DNA from: Sinorhizobium meliloti
GTDB lineage: Bacteria > Pseudomonadota > Alphaproteobacteria > Rhizobiales > Rhizobiaceae
Length of the DNA stretch: 64,000 bases
Assembly (NCBI RefSeq): GCF_035610345.1
Contig: NZ_CP141214.1
Coordinates: 933,267-997,266, forward strand
Direction of reading: 5' to 3'
The translations under genes were made by a program, and so were the position numbers. Numbering within the stretch: position 1 is the stretch's first letter; every line of letters starts with the position of its first letter. Below the pieces are notes generated by a model, which searched no databases, was not told the DNA's origin, and saw only the letters and a program-made list of their open reading frames with translations. Below, piece after piece: positions 18,091 to 27,775 of this stretch.

Positions 18091-19056
18091 TTACACGCCC
18101 TCGTAGACCAGCTTGGTGAAGAACGCCGGGTCGATGACGAATTTGCCCCACTTAGCGTCGAAGGCTGCAGTGGGCTTGGCGGCGACGGTCTCGTCTTTTG
18201 AACGCCCCTCGAGCTTGAGCGCCGCGACGTTTTCCCGGATGGCGACGAGCATGTCGCGGAAGGCCTGGAGCTCCGCCCGGTTGCTCACGGGGTTTCCGTG
18301 GCCGGGAATGATGATGGTCTTGTCGGTCGAGGCGGCCAGATTGGCGTCGGACGCGGCGATCATCCCGTCGATGCTGCCGCCCGTCGAGTGGTCGATAAAG
18401 GGGTAGATGCCGTTCCAGTAGGTGTCGCCAACATGGAGGACATCCGCTTCGCCGAACATCACGGAGATGTCGCCGTCCGTATGCGCCGGGCCGTAATACT
18501 TCATGTCCAGCGACTGGCCGTTCAGCTTGAGCGAATGCTCCTTCGCGAAGACATGCTTGGGCACGCCGATGCGCTCCAGGGCCAGGAAATTGTAGTCCCA
18601 GTCCTCGACCCTCTGCACCTGCGAGAGATATTTGCGGGTGTTCTCGTGGGCGATGATCTTGGCTCCACCCGCGCCAAGCCACGGGTTTCCGTCCGCGTGG
18701 TCGAAGTGCCAGTGGGTGTTGATGAGGTGGGTGACGGGCTCGGCGGAGATCGCCGCGAGCGTCTTCGTCATCTGCGTCTTGGAGACGCTGATGCCTGCGT
18801 CTACCATGACGAGGCCGTCTTTGCCGTCCAGGACCGCTATGTTGCCGCCGGAGCCTTCGAGGACGGTGACGTTTCCTCTCAGTTTGTGGGTGGCGATCTT
18901 GGCACTGGCGGCGCTATCCTTGATGAGGCTCACCAAGCCGCGCGCTTCGGCGTAGGCGGCGCGGGGACTCATCCAGCCACTGGTAGCCGCGAAGCCCGCC
19001 GCCCCGATGCAGCAAAGGCAAAATCCACGACGGGAGAGCATGTGTTCGGATTTCAT
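18091..19056 (-). CDS. Metallo-beta-lactamase-fold hydrolase with Tat signal
   Basis: 321 residues. The N terminus has SRRGFCLCC followed by a hydrophobic stretch ending near AYA-EA, a twin-arginine export signal. The zinc motif THWHFDHADGN (HxHxDH) is complete, with later ligand histidines in GPAHTDGD and IIPGHG. The domain order matches exported MBL-fold hydrolases rather than class B beta-lactamases with proven activity. It lies between the haloperoxidase-like gene and DsrE on the same strand. The substrate could be a lactone, ester or thioester; antibiotic resistance should not be assumed. Confidence 0.88.
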   Translation of the reverse strand: MKSEHMLSRRGFCLCCIGAAGFAATSGWMSPRAAYAEARGLVSLIKDSAASAKIATHKLRGNVTVLEGSGGNIAVLDGKDGLVMVDAGISVSKTQMTKTLAAISAEPVTHLINTHWHFDHADGNPWLGAGGAKIIAHENTRKYLSQVQRVEDWDYNFLALERIGVPKHVFAKEHSLKLNGQSLDMKYYGPAHTDGDISVMFGEADVLHVGDTYWNGIYPFIDHSTGGSIDGMIAASDANLAASTDKTIIIPGHGNPVSNRAELQAFRDMLVAIRENVAALKLEGRSKDETVAAKPTAAFDAKWGKFVIDPAFFTKLVYEGV

Positions 19057-19149
19057 GGCATACCTTTCCGCAGCCGGTCGCAGGCGAGCCGACGGCTATC
19101 CAGCTGAATTTGTGGGAGGTAGGGCAGACCTCGCGGCCTGCCCGGGGCG

Positions 19150-20139
19150 TCACGCTTTGATAAAGGCCAGCAGGTCGGCGTTAATCACGTCGGCATGCGT
19201 CGTGAACATTCCATGCGGATAGCCGTCGTAGACCTTGAGCTTGCCGTCCTTGAGCAGCTTCACGGACAACTCCGCGGAGTCCGCGATCGGAACGACCTGG
19301 TCGTCACTGCCGTGCATGACCAGAACGGGCACGTCGATGATCTGGAGGTCCTCCGTGAAGTCGGTCTCGGAAAAGACCTTGATGCATTCGTAGTGGGCGT
19401 TCGCTCCGCCCATCATCCCCTGTCGCCACCAGTTGCGAATGGTGCCTTCCGATATGGCTGCGCCGGGGCGGTTGAAGCCGTAGAACGGGCCGCTGGCGAT
19501 ATCGAGATAGAGCTGCGCGCGGTTCGCCGCCAAAGCAGCACGGTAGCCGTCGAAGACCTCGATCGGAAGTCCGCCGGGGTTCTTAGCAGACTTGACCATA
19601 ACGGGAGGAATGGCGGAAATCAGGACGGCCTTGGCGACCCGGCCCTTGCCGTGCCGGGCGACATACCTTGTGACTTCGCCGCCGCCCGTCGAGTGGCCGA
19701 TGTGGATCGCGTCCCGGAGGTCGAGCGCTTCGGCAAGCGCCGCGACATCGGCGGCGTAGGTGTCCATATCGTTGCCGCCGGACGTCTGGCTGGAGCGTCC
19801 GTGCCCTCGCCGATCGTGGGCGATGACGCGGTAACCCTTACCCAGGAAGAAGAGCATCTGGTTATCCCAGTCGTCGGCGGAAAGCGGCCAGCCGTGATGG
19901 AAAACGACGGGCTGCGCGTCCTTGGGACCCCAGTCCTTGTAGAAAATGTGCGTGCCGTCTTTGGTCGTGATGCTGTTCATGGTCTCGCTCCCTTCAAGGA
20001 TTGGGGTGGTTGGATTCGACGAGGCCGTGGCGGCCAGTACTTCCAAAGGAAGCGTCGCTGCAAGTGCGACGACGGCGGTTCCTGTCAGGACTTCACGTCT
20101 CGTCGCCGTGAGCATCGGAAACGCTTCTCTGGTAATCAT
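19150..20139 (-). CDS. Alpha/beta hydrolase, cofactor-free haloperoxidase-like, with Tat-type leader
   Basis: 329 residues. The body from about residue 54 ([20 protein letters not shown]) matches cytoplasmic non-haem chloroperoxidases/esterases. The nucleophile is in GHSTGGGE (S150), the acid in [10 protein letters not shown] and the histidine in YPHGM. The unusual part is an N-terminal leader carrying [10 protein letters not shown] and a hydrophobic core ending near VLAAT, which predicts Tat export of a normally cytoplasmic type of enzyme. GAGGGAAGAG lies 5 bases before the ATG. It follows the tautomerase gene closely and precedes the MBL-fold gene, which is also Tat-exported, so the two may act together in the periplasm. 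Confidence 0.87.
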   Translation of the reverse strand: MITREAFPMLTATRREVLTGTAVVALAATLPLEVLAATASSNPTTPILEGSETMNSITTKDGTHIFYKDWGPKDAQPVVFHHGWPLSADDWDNQMLFFLGKGYRVIAHDRRGHGRSSQTSGGNDMDTYAADVAALAEALDLRDAIHIGHSTGGGEVTRYVARHGKGRVAKAVLISAIPPVMVKSAKNPGGLPIEVFDGYRAALAANRAQLYLDIASGPFYGFNRPGAAISEGTIRNWWRQGMMGGANAHYECIKVFSETDFTEDLQIIDVPVLVMHGSDDQVVPIADSAELSVKLLKDGKLKVYDGYPHGMFTTHADVINADLLAFIKA

Positions 20140-20227
20140 ATCTCTTCCCTCAGTGGCGTGAACACGGCTCCGCTATCGGCCGGATTACGCCCGGCCGCTC
20201 TATTGTGGTCGCCGTTAGTGAATGGGA

Positions 20228-20527
20228 TCAGCCCAGGACAGGTGCCGCCGCGGCCCATTCCTTTCGGGTCGTCGGCGTGCCGTCGATCATCTCAACCACC
20301 TCTTTGGACTTCGAAAGTGTCGTCATCAGCGATTTGGGCCCCTCGAACGGGCGGCCGCCGATGTGCCAACCGTCGGTGTGGAGCTCCTCGATCAGGACCC
20401 ACACGACCTCGCGGAAGGCTTCCGAGCCTTCGAACTTGACCATGACGTCGGTCAGGGCCTTAGCCATGGCGTGCTTCTCTTCCGGCGTGAAGACGCCGTC
20501 AACCAGTTTCACATTGACAAATGGCAT
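20228..20527 (-). CDS. Tautomerase-superfamily protein (4-oxalocrotonate tautomerase-like)
   Basis: 99 residues starting MPFVNVKLVDGVFTPEEK. Proline directly follows the initiator methionine, as needed for the catalytic Pro1 of the superfamily once Met is removed. The rest (MVKFEGSEAFREVVWVLIEEL) matches longer tautomerase members. The ATG at 20527 was chosen from a longer reading because only this start exposes Pro2. It is co-oriented with the upstream MDR (46-base gap) and downstream haloperoxidase-like genes. Role: keto-enol conversion in breakdown of an unsaturated or aromatic compound, by inference. Confidence 0.85.
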   Translation of the reverse strand: MPFVNVKLVDGVFTPEEKHAMAKALTDVMVKFEGSEAFREVVWVLIEELHTDGWHIGGRPFEGPKSLMTTLSKSKEVVEMIDGTPTTRKEWAAAAPVLG

Positions 20528-20573
20528 GACGTAATTCCTCCAAGCGTTTGGATGAGTTGGCGGTGGGTTCCGG

Positions 20574-21572
20574 CTACTCGGCGACGTCGACGACGATCTT
20601 CCCCCTGGCAGTCCGGTTCTCGATTTCGGCATATGCTTCGGCGACGGTTTCGAAGTTGAAGCGGCGCGCGTCGAGGAGAGGTGTGACCTTTCCGGCTTCG
20701 ACGAGGCGCTTGGCCTCGCGCAGGATCGCTCCATGATGGGCGCGTCCTTCTCCGGTCAGGATCGGCAGCAGCGTGAAGACGCCTGAGTAGCTCGCAGCCC
20801 GGAAGGAGAGCGGAGCTAGTGAGTGGGTGCCCCACCCGAGGCAACTCACGACGTGTCCGAAGCGGCTCACCGCATTGAAAGCGGCGTCGATCCCGGACCC
20901 GCCCACGGTGTCGTAGACGACGTCGAAGCCGCGTCCGCCTGTATGGTCCTTCACATACTCCTCGGCGGTCTGATCGCGGTCGATTGCTGTAGCGCAGAGC
21001 TCCTCGATTTGGCTGTGCTTGGACGACTTGTCGACCGCGAAGACCTCGGCTCCCAAAGCGCGCGCGATCTGGATGGCGACATGGCCGACACCGCCGGCAC
21101 CGATCACGAGCACCTTCTGCCGCGCCTTTACGTCCGCGCGATCCACGAGACCTTCCCACGCGGTTATGAAAACAAGCGGCAGCGCCGCCGCTTCGCGCAT
21201 GGTCAGGCTGTCGGGCTTGGGTGCAAGCAGGTCGGCGTCGACGGTGACGAAGGTGGCCAGCGAACCCTGGAGACCACCGACACCGCCCGTCATTCCGAAA
21301 ACCTCGTCGCCGGGCTTGAACGCGGCGACGCCGGGTCCTACGGCCTCGACGACGCCGGAGACGTCCATGCCGAGAATGGCCGGCAAGGGATGCCGCGCAT
21401 GGGGAGCCTGGCCGCTCTTGATCTTGAGATCAAGCGGGTTGACGCTACTCGCCTTGACCCTCACCAGCACCTCGCCTGTCACCGGCGCTCGGCAGGCCAT
21501 CCTGGTGCGAACGAAATGCGAGTTGTGTTCATTCAGGACGAGGGCGTCCATGGTGGTTGCGGTGGTCTTCAT
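20574..21572 (-). CDS. MDR-family NADPH:quinone reductase-like protein
   Basis: About 332 residues from ATG 21572, which follows AAAGGC; an ATG five codons upstream (21587) is the alternative. GroES-like N-terminal domain (VKASSVNPLDLKI), then the NADPH loop VIGAGGVGHVAIQIARALG and a terminal GKIVVDVAE. There are no structural-zinc cysteines, so it belongs to the quinone oxidoreductase/enone reductase branch. It is the first gene after the large regulator on the same strand. It is only a moderate relative of the MDR at 12.8-13.8 kb, so these are separate genes and not a recent duplication. Confidence 0.85.
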   Translation of the reverse strand: MKTTATTMDALVLNEHNSHFVRTRMACRAPVTGEVLVRVKASSVNPLDLKIKSGQAPHARHPLPAILGMDVSGVVEAVGPGVAAFKPGDEVFGMTGGVGGLQGSLATFVTVDADLLAPKPDSLTMREAAALPLVFITAWEGLVDRADVKARQKVLVIGAGGVGHVAIQIARALGAEVFAVDKSSKHSQIEELCATAIDRDQTAEEYVKDHTGGRGFDVVYDTVGGSGIDAAFNAVSRFGHVVSCLGWGTHSLAPLSFRAASYSGVFTLLPILTGEGRAHHGAILREAKRLVEAGKVTPLLDARRFNFETVAEAYAEIENRTARGKIVVDVAE

Positions 21573-21694
21573 CTGCTTGCCTTTCATGCGGTCGACGACT
21601 ATGCGACGAGCAGAAGATGCAGACCGATACGTTGTTGGGCCAGTGAATCATGGTGAATTCTTGTGACAGCGCCCGCACAGCCCCACCTGAGGGG

Positions 21695-24562
21695 TCAGGC
21701 CATCCGCGAGAGCAACTCCCTGACGGAGGCTAGGTCGGCCGTTTCAAACCCCTCGGTGAAACGCGCGTAGACGCAGGCTAAGGTGGCACGCGCGTCGGCG
21801 GGGTATCCGTGGTCGCCCGCCAGCTTGGCCAGGCTCGTTGCCGCCCGAAGCTCCCAGGAGATCGCGTCCTGCCGCCGCGCCACTTCAAGAGCGCGGAGAT
21901 AGCAACGCTGGACGGCTTCGATATCGCCACCGCCGCGGAGCATCACATCGCCCTTCAAACGGTGGAGTTCGGAGACGCACCAGAGTTCCTCCCTCTCTTC
22001 GCTGGCGTTTATCGCCGCCTCGACTACCGTGCGGGCTTCGGCATGCTGTCCGAGCAAAGAGAGACCGTCGGCCAAAAAGCCTAGAAATCTCACATTGTAG
22101 AGATTGAAGAGTTTGACACGCGACAGTTCGGTCAGTCCGTTCCGCAACAGGGGAACGCCTCTGTCTGGGAGGCCCCGCTGTATCAACAACGTCGCCTTCC
22201 AGCACCGCCCAAACACTTCCCATGGACCGAGCGCGTTCGTCTTTGCAAGATCGATGAGTTCAATGACGGCCGTATCCGCTGCCGCAAAGTCACCCACATG
22301 GACCAGGATAGGACAGGACCAGCGCGCCAGGGCCTCACACAGCGAGATCGCATGGCCGGAGGCGCGGGCGGCTTCGACGGCGATATCTACTGCCGCGATC
22401 GCCTGGATTGGAAGCCCTTGTACCCAAAGCAGCTGAGCGGGCTGGATTTTCGCGGCGACCGACTGACCGAACCTGAAGCGAACCGACCCTGCGGAGGCGG
22501 TCTCGGCCGAGGTGTCGTGTGTCATCATCAGGTCTGCGTGACGGCGGGAACCGGGGAAGTCGCCGACACAAAACAGTGTCATGGAGAGCATTCGATCGCC
22601 AATGAAACGGTCAAGGCCGCTGCCGCCGAGCGCGACGAAACGTTCCGCGGTTCCCAGCGATTCTCTGTATTCGCCCATGCCCACCTGGGCCATCCACAGG
22701 CCCCAGAGGGCTTCGGCTTGGGCGTCGAGATCGCCGAACTCTTTCGATATATCGAAAGCCTTCGCGAAGGCGGCGAGAGCTTGCGGGGCGAAACCGATTT
22801 TAAACGCCTGCGACAACCCCAACGCTCTGTAGAGCTGCGTGATTTGTCGGGCTTGGTCGTCTCTTCGCTCTCCGGGCGCGATCCCAAGTAACGCGCGCTG
22901 AACGCTCGTCATGCATTCGTCGACAAGAGAAAGCTGGTACCAAATGGGAATTGCGGCCACTGTGATCGCAAGGCCGATCTCGACGTCGCCGCCCTCTGCG
23001 TAGGCCCAATCAAGAACGAAGCGAACGTTGTTGATATTGGACGCGTATTTCAGCATCCATTCTTCGTTCGGAAGGGTCTCGACCTCGTCCTGCGAGTGAC
23101 TAAGGATTGTGCACAGATATTGCGCCAGATGGCGGACGAGGGCATCCGTCTCCCCATCTTGCCTGAGTTTGTCCAAAGCGAACGCTCGTGTCGTGTCGAG
23201 AAGGCGGTACCTGACGCCTTTCCCTTGTGTGTCGACCGATACGAGGGACTTGGCGACGAGGTCCGCCAGGCGTGCCGGCACATCGGGCTGCGGGTTGTTT
23301 TGATCGGTGGCGACCGCCACGGCAGCTTCCCGTCCGAACTCTCCTCCTAATATCGCTAGGCGACGCAGGACCGTCTGCTCTCGAGCCGAAAGTGCTCCGT
23401 AGCTCCACTCGATCATAGCGGCCAAGGTTTGGTGACGGGGAAGAGCCGTGCGCCGCCCACCTGTCAGCAGTAGCAGGCGATCGTTCAGAAGTTCGGCAAT
23501 GCCGCGCGTGCCGAATGCCTCGACCCGTGCCGCGGCGAGTTCGATTGCCAGAGCGATCCCGTCAAGCTGCCGACATATGTGCGCCACGACCGGAGCTTCG
23601 TCGTCATCGAAGGAATACCCGCTTCCGGAAGAGGCAGCCCGCTCCACGAACAGACGGATGGCTGGGTATTTCAATGCGTCGTCGGCGGTCAGGACGACTG
23701 CCGATGGCGGCATGTCGAGAGGTGGGAGCCTGTAAACACTTTCGCCCTCCACTCGCAACGCTTCGCGACTGGTTGCCAGAATCGCGACTTCCGGTGCTTC
23801 ACGGAGCAATGTTTCCGCCAACCGTGCGGTGGCCTCGAGGATGTGTTCGCAGCTGTCGAAAAAGATCAGCATTCTCTTTCCGCGGAGAAAGCCGATCAGG
23901 CTCCTCGTCGGATCGTCCGATGTTTCTGCCAGCCGGAGTTCGGAGGCCAAGATAGACGGGAGCAGCTGCGGATTCGTTATCGGAGCCAAGTCAAGGAAAC
24001 AAATGCCGTCTTTGTGCGATGACAGGAGCTGGGCTGCCACGCGAAGGCCGACCGTCGTCTTACCCATGCCGCCAGGTCCGACAATAGTGACAATCCGCGA
24101 CCGTTGGAACCGCCCTTCCACGATCTTGATCGCTTCTTCGCGCCCGATCACCTGCGTAAGCTGCTTCGGAAGGTTGTTGTCGACTAATTCCCCCGCGGCA
24201 GGTTCGAGTAGCGTTCGGGTGACCGGAGCAACGAACCGATAGCCTCTCGAGGGAACGGCCACGACGTAGCGGGGAGTTGTCTGGTCGTCGCCGAGCACCT
24301 TTCGGAGCAATGCAATCTGCGCCCTTAGATTGGACTCCTCTACGGTGGCATTTGGCCAGGCCCTTGCGGTCAAATCGTCTTTGCTTACAACCTCGCCCGC
24401 TTGCTTCACCAACGCGATCAGTATCTCGAGCGCGCGCGAGCCGATCGACAGCGGTTCGCCTTCCTTCAGTAGAACATGTCTGCCAGGATAAAGGGAGAAT
24501 GGCCCGAAGGTGACCGCGACGTCCGCTATAGCAGTTCCGGCTGGGAGTGCCTGCCCTTCCAT
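21695..24562 (-). CDS. Winged-helix / NTPase / TPR transcriptional regulator (AfsR-SARP-like architecture)
   Basis: 955 residues. Residues ~15-112 are an OmpR/PhoB-type winged helix (LYPGRHVLLKEGEPLSI, then VSKDDLTARAWP and YRFVAPV). An NB-ARC/STAND-type ATPase follows with Walker A GPGGMGKTT at 162-170 and Walker B MLIFFDSCEH at about 231-240. The C-terminal half consists of helical TPR-like repeats. Such proteins integrate a ligand or partner signal through ATP hydrolysis and bind promoter DNA. The gene lies directly upstream of and on the same strand as the MDR-tautomerase-hydrolase-MBL-DsrE-SDR series, so that series is its probable target. It is intact and long, with no frame disruption. 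Confidence 0.87.
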   Translation of the reverse strand: MEGQALPAGTAIADVAVTFGPFSLYPGRHVLLKEGEPLSIGSRALEILIALVKQAGEVVSKDDLTARAWPNATVEESNLRAQIALLRKVLGDDQTTPRYVVAVPSRGYRFVAPVTRTLLEPAAGELVDNNLPKQLTQVIGREEAIKIVEGRFQRSRIVTIVGPGGMGKTTVGLRVAAQLLSSHKDGICFLDLAPITNPQLLPSILASELRLAETSDDPTRSLIGFLRGKRMLIFFDSCEHILEATARLAETLLREAPEVAILATSREALRVEGESVYRLPPLDMPPSAVVLTADDALKYPAIRLFVERAASSGSGYSFDDDEAPVVAHICRQLDGIALAIELAAARVEAFGTRGIAELLNDRLLLLTGGRRTALPRHQTLAAMIEWSYGALSAREQTVLRRLAILGGEFGREAAVAVATDQNNPQPDVPARLADLVAKSLVSVDTQGKGVRYRLLDTTRAFALDKLRQDGETDALVRHLAQYLCTILSHSQDEVETLPNEEWMLKYASNINNVRFVLDWAYAEGGDVEIGLAITVAAIPIWYQLSLVDECMTSVQRALLGIAPGERRDDQARQITQLYRALGLSQAFKIGFAPQALAAFAKAFDISKEFGDLDAQAEALWGLWMAQVGMGEYRESLGTAERFVALGGSGLDRFIGDRMLSMTLFCVGDFPGSRRHADLMMTHDTSAETASAGSVRFRFGQSVAAKIQPAQLLWVQGLPIQAIAAVDIAVEAARASGHAISLCEALARWSCPILVHVGDFAAADTAVIELIDLAKTNALGPWEVFGRCWKATLLIQRGLPDRGVPLLRNGLTELSRVKLFNLYNVRFLGFLADGLSLLGQHAEARTVVEAAINASEEREELWCVSELHRLKGDVMLRGGGDIEAVQRCYLRALEVARRQDAISWELRAATSLAKLAGDHGYPADARATLACVYARFTEGFETADLASVRELLSRMA

Positions 24563-24758
24563 TGCATCATCCTGAATGACCGTTGAAAATTTGATGCGGA
24601 CTGAGCGCTACGGCAGTCCAAAATTCGTGATCCTGAAATATAGACGTCCCCGGCGAACATTTATGCTTCCGAAGAGGGATTTCGTCCACCGATTTCCATC
24701 GAGTCTGTCAGGATTCCTTGGCTTTAGGCAGAGCCGGTCGGGACCGGGCCGTTTCTTG

Positions 24759-25721
24759 TCAAGCTCTCGTAGGTTCTACACCGGTCAGCGTGACAGTCTC
24801 GCGCCAAAGCCTTTCGGCCTTTTCTGGATCGACGGCATATGGGCGTACTCCATCGGGTCCATCGGGACTGATTGCCGCTATGTCGCAGTTCTCGCAGTAG
24901 ACACCGCCTATCGCTTCAAGTTCAGGCGCGGTGGCACACCAGACCGCAGTGGCAGCGCCTTGTTCCACCGTCTTCATATCCCTGACCGGATCGATTATCG
25001 GTGAACCGTCAGGTGCAAGGGCTCCGAAAGCGTCGAACTCGGCGCGGGTCAGATGGCGGATGCCAGGAGTCATGATCATGCCAGGATGTACGGAATAGGC
25101 GCGCACTCCATGATTTCTGCCCCGGGCGTCGAGCGCGACGGCAAAAAGCGCGTTCGCTGTTTTGGACTGTCCATAGGCCATCCACTTGTCATACGCACGC
25201 CGCTCGAAATCCAGATCGTCGAAGTCGACGTCGCTCATTTGGTGACCCCGGGACGACATCACGACCACCCGCGATTTGCCCGCCGAGCACAAAGCAGGCC
25301 ATAGAAGCGACGTCAGGCGAAAATGTCCGAGGTGGTTGATCGACAAATGACCTTCACGACCATCTGCGTCGCGGAATAAGAGTCTCGCCATTACGCCCGC
25401 ATTGAGGACAAGGAGGTCGAGCCGGTTTCGATCCCCGAGAAAGGCTTGCGCGAAGGCCCGCACGGATGCTTCGTCCATCAGATCGATGGGACAAACCTCA
25501 GTACGCTCGATACCCTCAAGGGCTGCAGCGGCAAGAGAAGGGTTCAACGCGGGCACGCAGACTGATGCTCCGCGTGAAGCCAGCGCTTTCACGGTTTCCA
25601 ATCCAAGACCGGAGGAGCCGCCTGTGACGATTGCTATTTGCCCGGTGAGGTCCGAACGAAGTGCGATTTGCGCGGCCGTTACGGCGGGACCGAATGAAGT
25701 GTGAAGCGGCGTCTGGAACAT
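24759..25721 (-). CDS. Short-chain dehydrogenase/reductase
   Basis: 320-residue SDR. Cofactor loop TGGSSGLG, then LNAGVMA, catalytic serine in VVVMSSRGHQ and the tyrosine/lysine pair in YGQSKTA. It begins MFQTPLHTSFGPAV with GGAGGCG before the ATG. It is related in pattern to the SDR at 16.6-17.5 kb (both retinol dehydrogenase-like and sharing the start MxQxPxF/L...). It is transcribed toward the regulator gene, with 196 bases between them; no promoter or terminator was identified there. Likely reduces a small carbonyl compound. Confidence 0.87.
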   Translation of the reverse strand: MFQTPLHTSFGPAVTAAQIALRSDLTGQIAIVTGGSSGLGLETVKALASRGASVCVPALNPSLAAAALEGIERTEVCPIDLMDEASVRAFAQAFLGDRNRLDLLVLNAGVMARLLFRDADGREGHLSINHLGHFRLTSLLWPALCSAGKSRVVVMSSRGHQMSDVDFDDLDFERRAYDKWMAYGQSKTANALFAVALDARGRNHGVRAYSVHPGMIMTPGIRHLTRAEFDAFGALAPDGSPIIDPVRDMKTVEQGAATAVWCATAPELEAIGGVYCENCDIAAISPDGPDGVRPYAVDPEKAERLWRETVTLTGVEPTRA

Positions 25722-26215
25722 TTCGCCTCCGCGCGTTTATCGGCTCGGGAACCGGCGCGCAGCTGATAGCCGGTTGGGGCGGAACTGGCGAGAGGCCTCG
25801 ATTATTTGCGGGAGAAAGCCAAGTCGTCAAGTAGGGTTGACAGGGAAGTGTGATGCGATGGTTCACACCGGTCCACCCCATCTCTAAGGCTCCTCCACCG
25901 CAAACCCTCATCGATCGCCGTAAATGTCGCCGCACCGTCCGGTTGCTGGGGCGGGGCTAGCGCGGGGATCGGAAGTGATTGTCGCGGCAGTCTACCGTCG
26001 GCGATCGCGCCGCATCTTCAACGGAGCATCATCGGTAGTGGATGGTTCGGGCGATTGGCGCGCCATGAGGACGGCGCGCCATGTGTCTAGTTGATTATCG
26101 TGTTGCCGAGCCCTTTGTCGTGCTCATGCATCGAGACCGGTAACTTCTCTGGGGTCGAATACGGGTTGTTAGGCCCGAGCAGTCCATCATCGTCGCTTTG
26201 TTCGGAGCGAAAGCG
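25722..26215. other. Intergenic region before a transposase scar
   Basis: Nearly 500 bases without a convincing gene. It contains a short direct repeat GGCGCGCCATG at 26057-26067 and 26073-26083. The part from about 26100 is probably the 5' end of the ISKra4-type element that begins at 26216, but terminal repeats could not be paired because its other end is lost. Confidence 0.4.
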
Positions 26216-26988
26216 ATGGCCGTGCAATGGACGATCACGATCGAGGGCAGGAATGATTTTGGCGACATCTGCCGGAAGGAGGTCCGCATCTACAAGAGCT
26301 GGGAGCGCCTGTTTGACGGCGATGTCGGTTTGTCGATCGAAGACGGCAAGAAGATCATGGCGGCGCTGCAGAGTGCGGCCGTGAGCCATGAGGCGGAAAC
26401 GTATACCCTTTTTCGTCGGGTTTGCCCGGATTGCCACGCATTCCGGCCGGTGAAGGATTATACGACGCGCCGCATCCGAACTGTCTTTGGCGCGGTGGAG
26501 GTGCGCAATCCCCGCTGGATGCTGTGCGGGGATTGCCATCGAGGGATGGTCGCTGCTTTCGCGCCACTGAAGGAAATCTGCCCGGATCGAGCGACGCCCG
26601 AGCTGATGGAACTAACGGCGCGGCTGGGAAGCATGATGCCGTACCGGCAGGCGGCGACCGTGCTTGCTGAATTCCTGCCGGTTGAGCCTACTGAGACGCA
26701 TGCGACCGTTAGCAAGCGTACCATCAGGATCGGTGAACGGCTGGACGAGCAGCACGCAGGAGAAGAACGGCGCGCAGGGCACAGATGGAGGAGCGGCGCC
26801 AACTTGAAATGCAGCTTCCCGGCGATCGGCGCAGAGAGTTCGTCGTCAGCATCGACACAGCGCATGTTCGCAGCGCCGATCGCAATTCAGCGCGAAACTT
26901 CGAGCTTGTTGTGGCCAGATGTGGTCGTGGCGGTCGGGGCGAACCCGGTGGCCGCTATTTCGCGACCAGCAGCACCGACCAGACCGCG
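26216..26988 (+). pseudogene. ISKra4-family transposase, frameshifted and 3'-truncated
   Basis: The reading MAVQWTITIEGRNDFGDICR, then KSWERLFDGDVGLSIEDG and paired CxxC motifs (CPDCHAF, CGDCHRG) matches the N-terminal half of ISKra4-type transposases. Near 26760-26785 the frame shifts by one base. The second frame continues with RRQLEMQLPGDRRREFVV, then SIDTAHVRSADRNSAR and GRGGRGEPGGRYFATSSTDQ, the start of the catalytic region. The homology stops near 26985, where fragments of unrelated genes begin on the opposite strand. The catalytic domain is therefore missing and the element cannot move by itself. Confidence 0.75.
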
Positions 26989-26989
26989 G

Positions 26990-27355
26990 CTGTATCCGAA
27001 CGAGATGTTTCTCAGGCTCAGTGTCAGGAAGTCATTAATGCGCAGAGGCGGTTTGGCACGCTCGCTTTCGGCCGGAGTGTTGAGAAAGTCGCCGAGGCGC
27101 AACCGGGCAATCTTCAACCCCTGCCACTCCTCCCAGATCGTCGACAGCGACATGATCGGCCCCGCAACTTTGTCAGCCAGAAGGTGGAAAGCGACCAACT
27201 CGCCCAGAGTGATCTCGTTGCGGAATACCAATTGCGATCCGAGAAAGATGATCAGGATCACCGGAGCGTTCCCGAGTATCTGGCCGACAAAGCTATTGAT
27301 GATGTCGAGTTTGGCGACGCGGAACGATGCAGTGAGGCTCGCGCTCAGCGTTTCG
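26990..27355 (-). pseudogene. Fragment of a type I secretion/toxin-type ABC transporter membrane domain
   Basis: Minus-strand frame reading ETLSASLTASFRVAKLDI, then LVFRNEITLGELVAFHLLAD and WEEWQGLKIARLRLGDFLN up to LRNISFGYS. This is the end of the membrane domain and the start of the ATPase domain of a HlyB/PrtD-like exporter. Both ends are cut: the ATPase core is missing on one side, and on the other the sequence changes abruptly to an unrelated gene fragment near 27355. Only debris. Confidence 0.65.
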
Positions 27356-27775
27356 TGAAGGGGATGCCGAGCGCCAGTTCGAGCGCGCCCGACATGATCG
27401 AGGCCTCGATCGCAAAGAGGATGAAGGTGAAGCTGGCATAAATCAGCGAGGTCACCGTGGAGCCGATATAGCCGAAACTGGCGCCGCGGGTGAGCAGATC
27501 AATATCGACGCCGTGGCGGATCGCCTAGCGGCTGATCGGCAGCCCCACGGTAAGGATCATCAGGCTGGCGACGACAATCGCAACGATCGCATTGGTGGTG
27601 CCATAGGACATGGTGATGGCGCCGCCGATCGCTTCCAGCGCCAGAAAGGAGATCGCGCCAATGGCGGTCTGGGAAATGCGTTCGGAAGAGAAGCGCCGGG
27701 CGCTCTTGGCGGTGAAGCGCAGCGCATAGTCTTCAAGCGTCTGGTTGGCGACCCAACGATTGTATCCCCCCGGAC
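27356..27775 (-). pseudogene. Fragment of an NCS1-permease-like sensor protein
   Basis: Minus-strand frame starting near 27775 reads YNRWVANQTLEDYALRFTA, then SFLALEAIGGAITMSYGTT and VASLMILTVGLPISR, a stop codon, and then HGVDIDLLTRGASFGYIGST. It closely follows the N-terminal nucleobase-transporter-like (NCS1) membrane segment that rhizobial hybrid histidine kinases can carry. Here it has an internal TAG and is truncated at the exporter fragment. It is non-functional. The identification as a kinase input domain instead of a plain permease rests on memory of the family. Confidence 0.55.

Noticed and set aside
18091..19056. Antibiotic-resistance call for the MBL-fold gene
   Set aside because: The HxHxDH motif is common to many hydrolases, and the neighbours are metabolic; nothing specific to beta-lactamases is visible.
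26057..26083. Two GGCGCGCCATG copies as a terminal repeat of an IS
   Set aside because: Only 16 bases apart and direct rather than inverted; no element lies between them.
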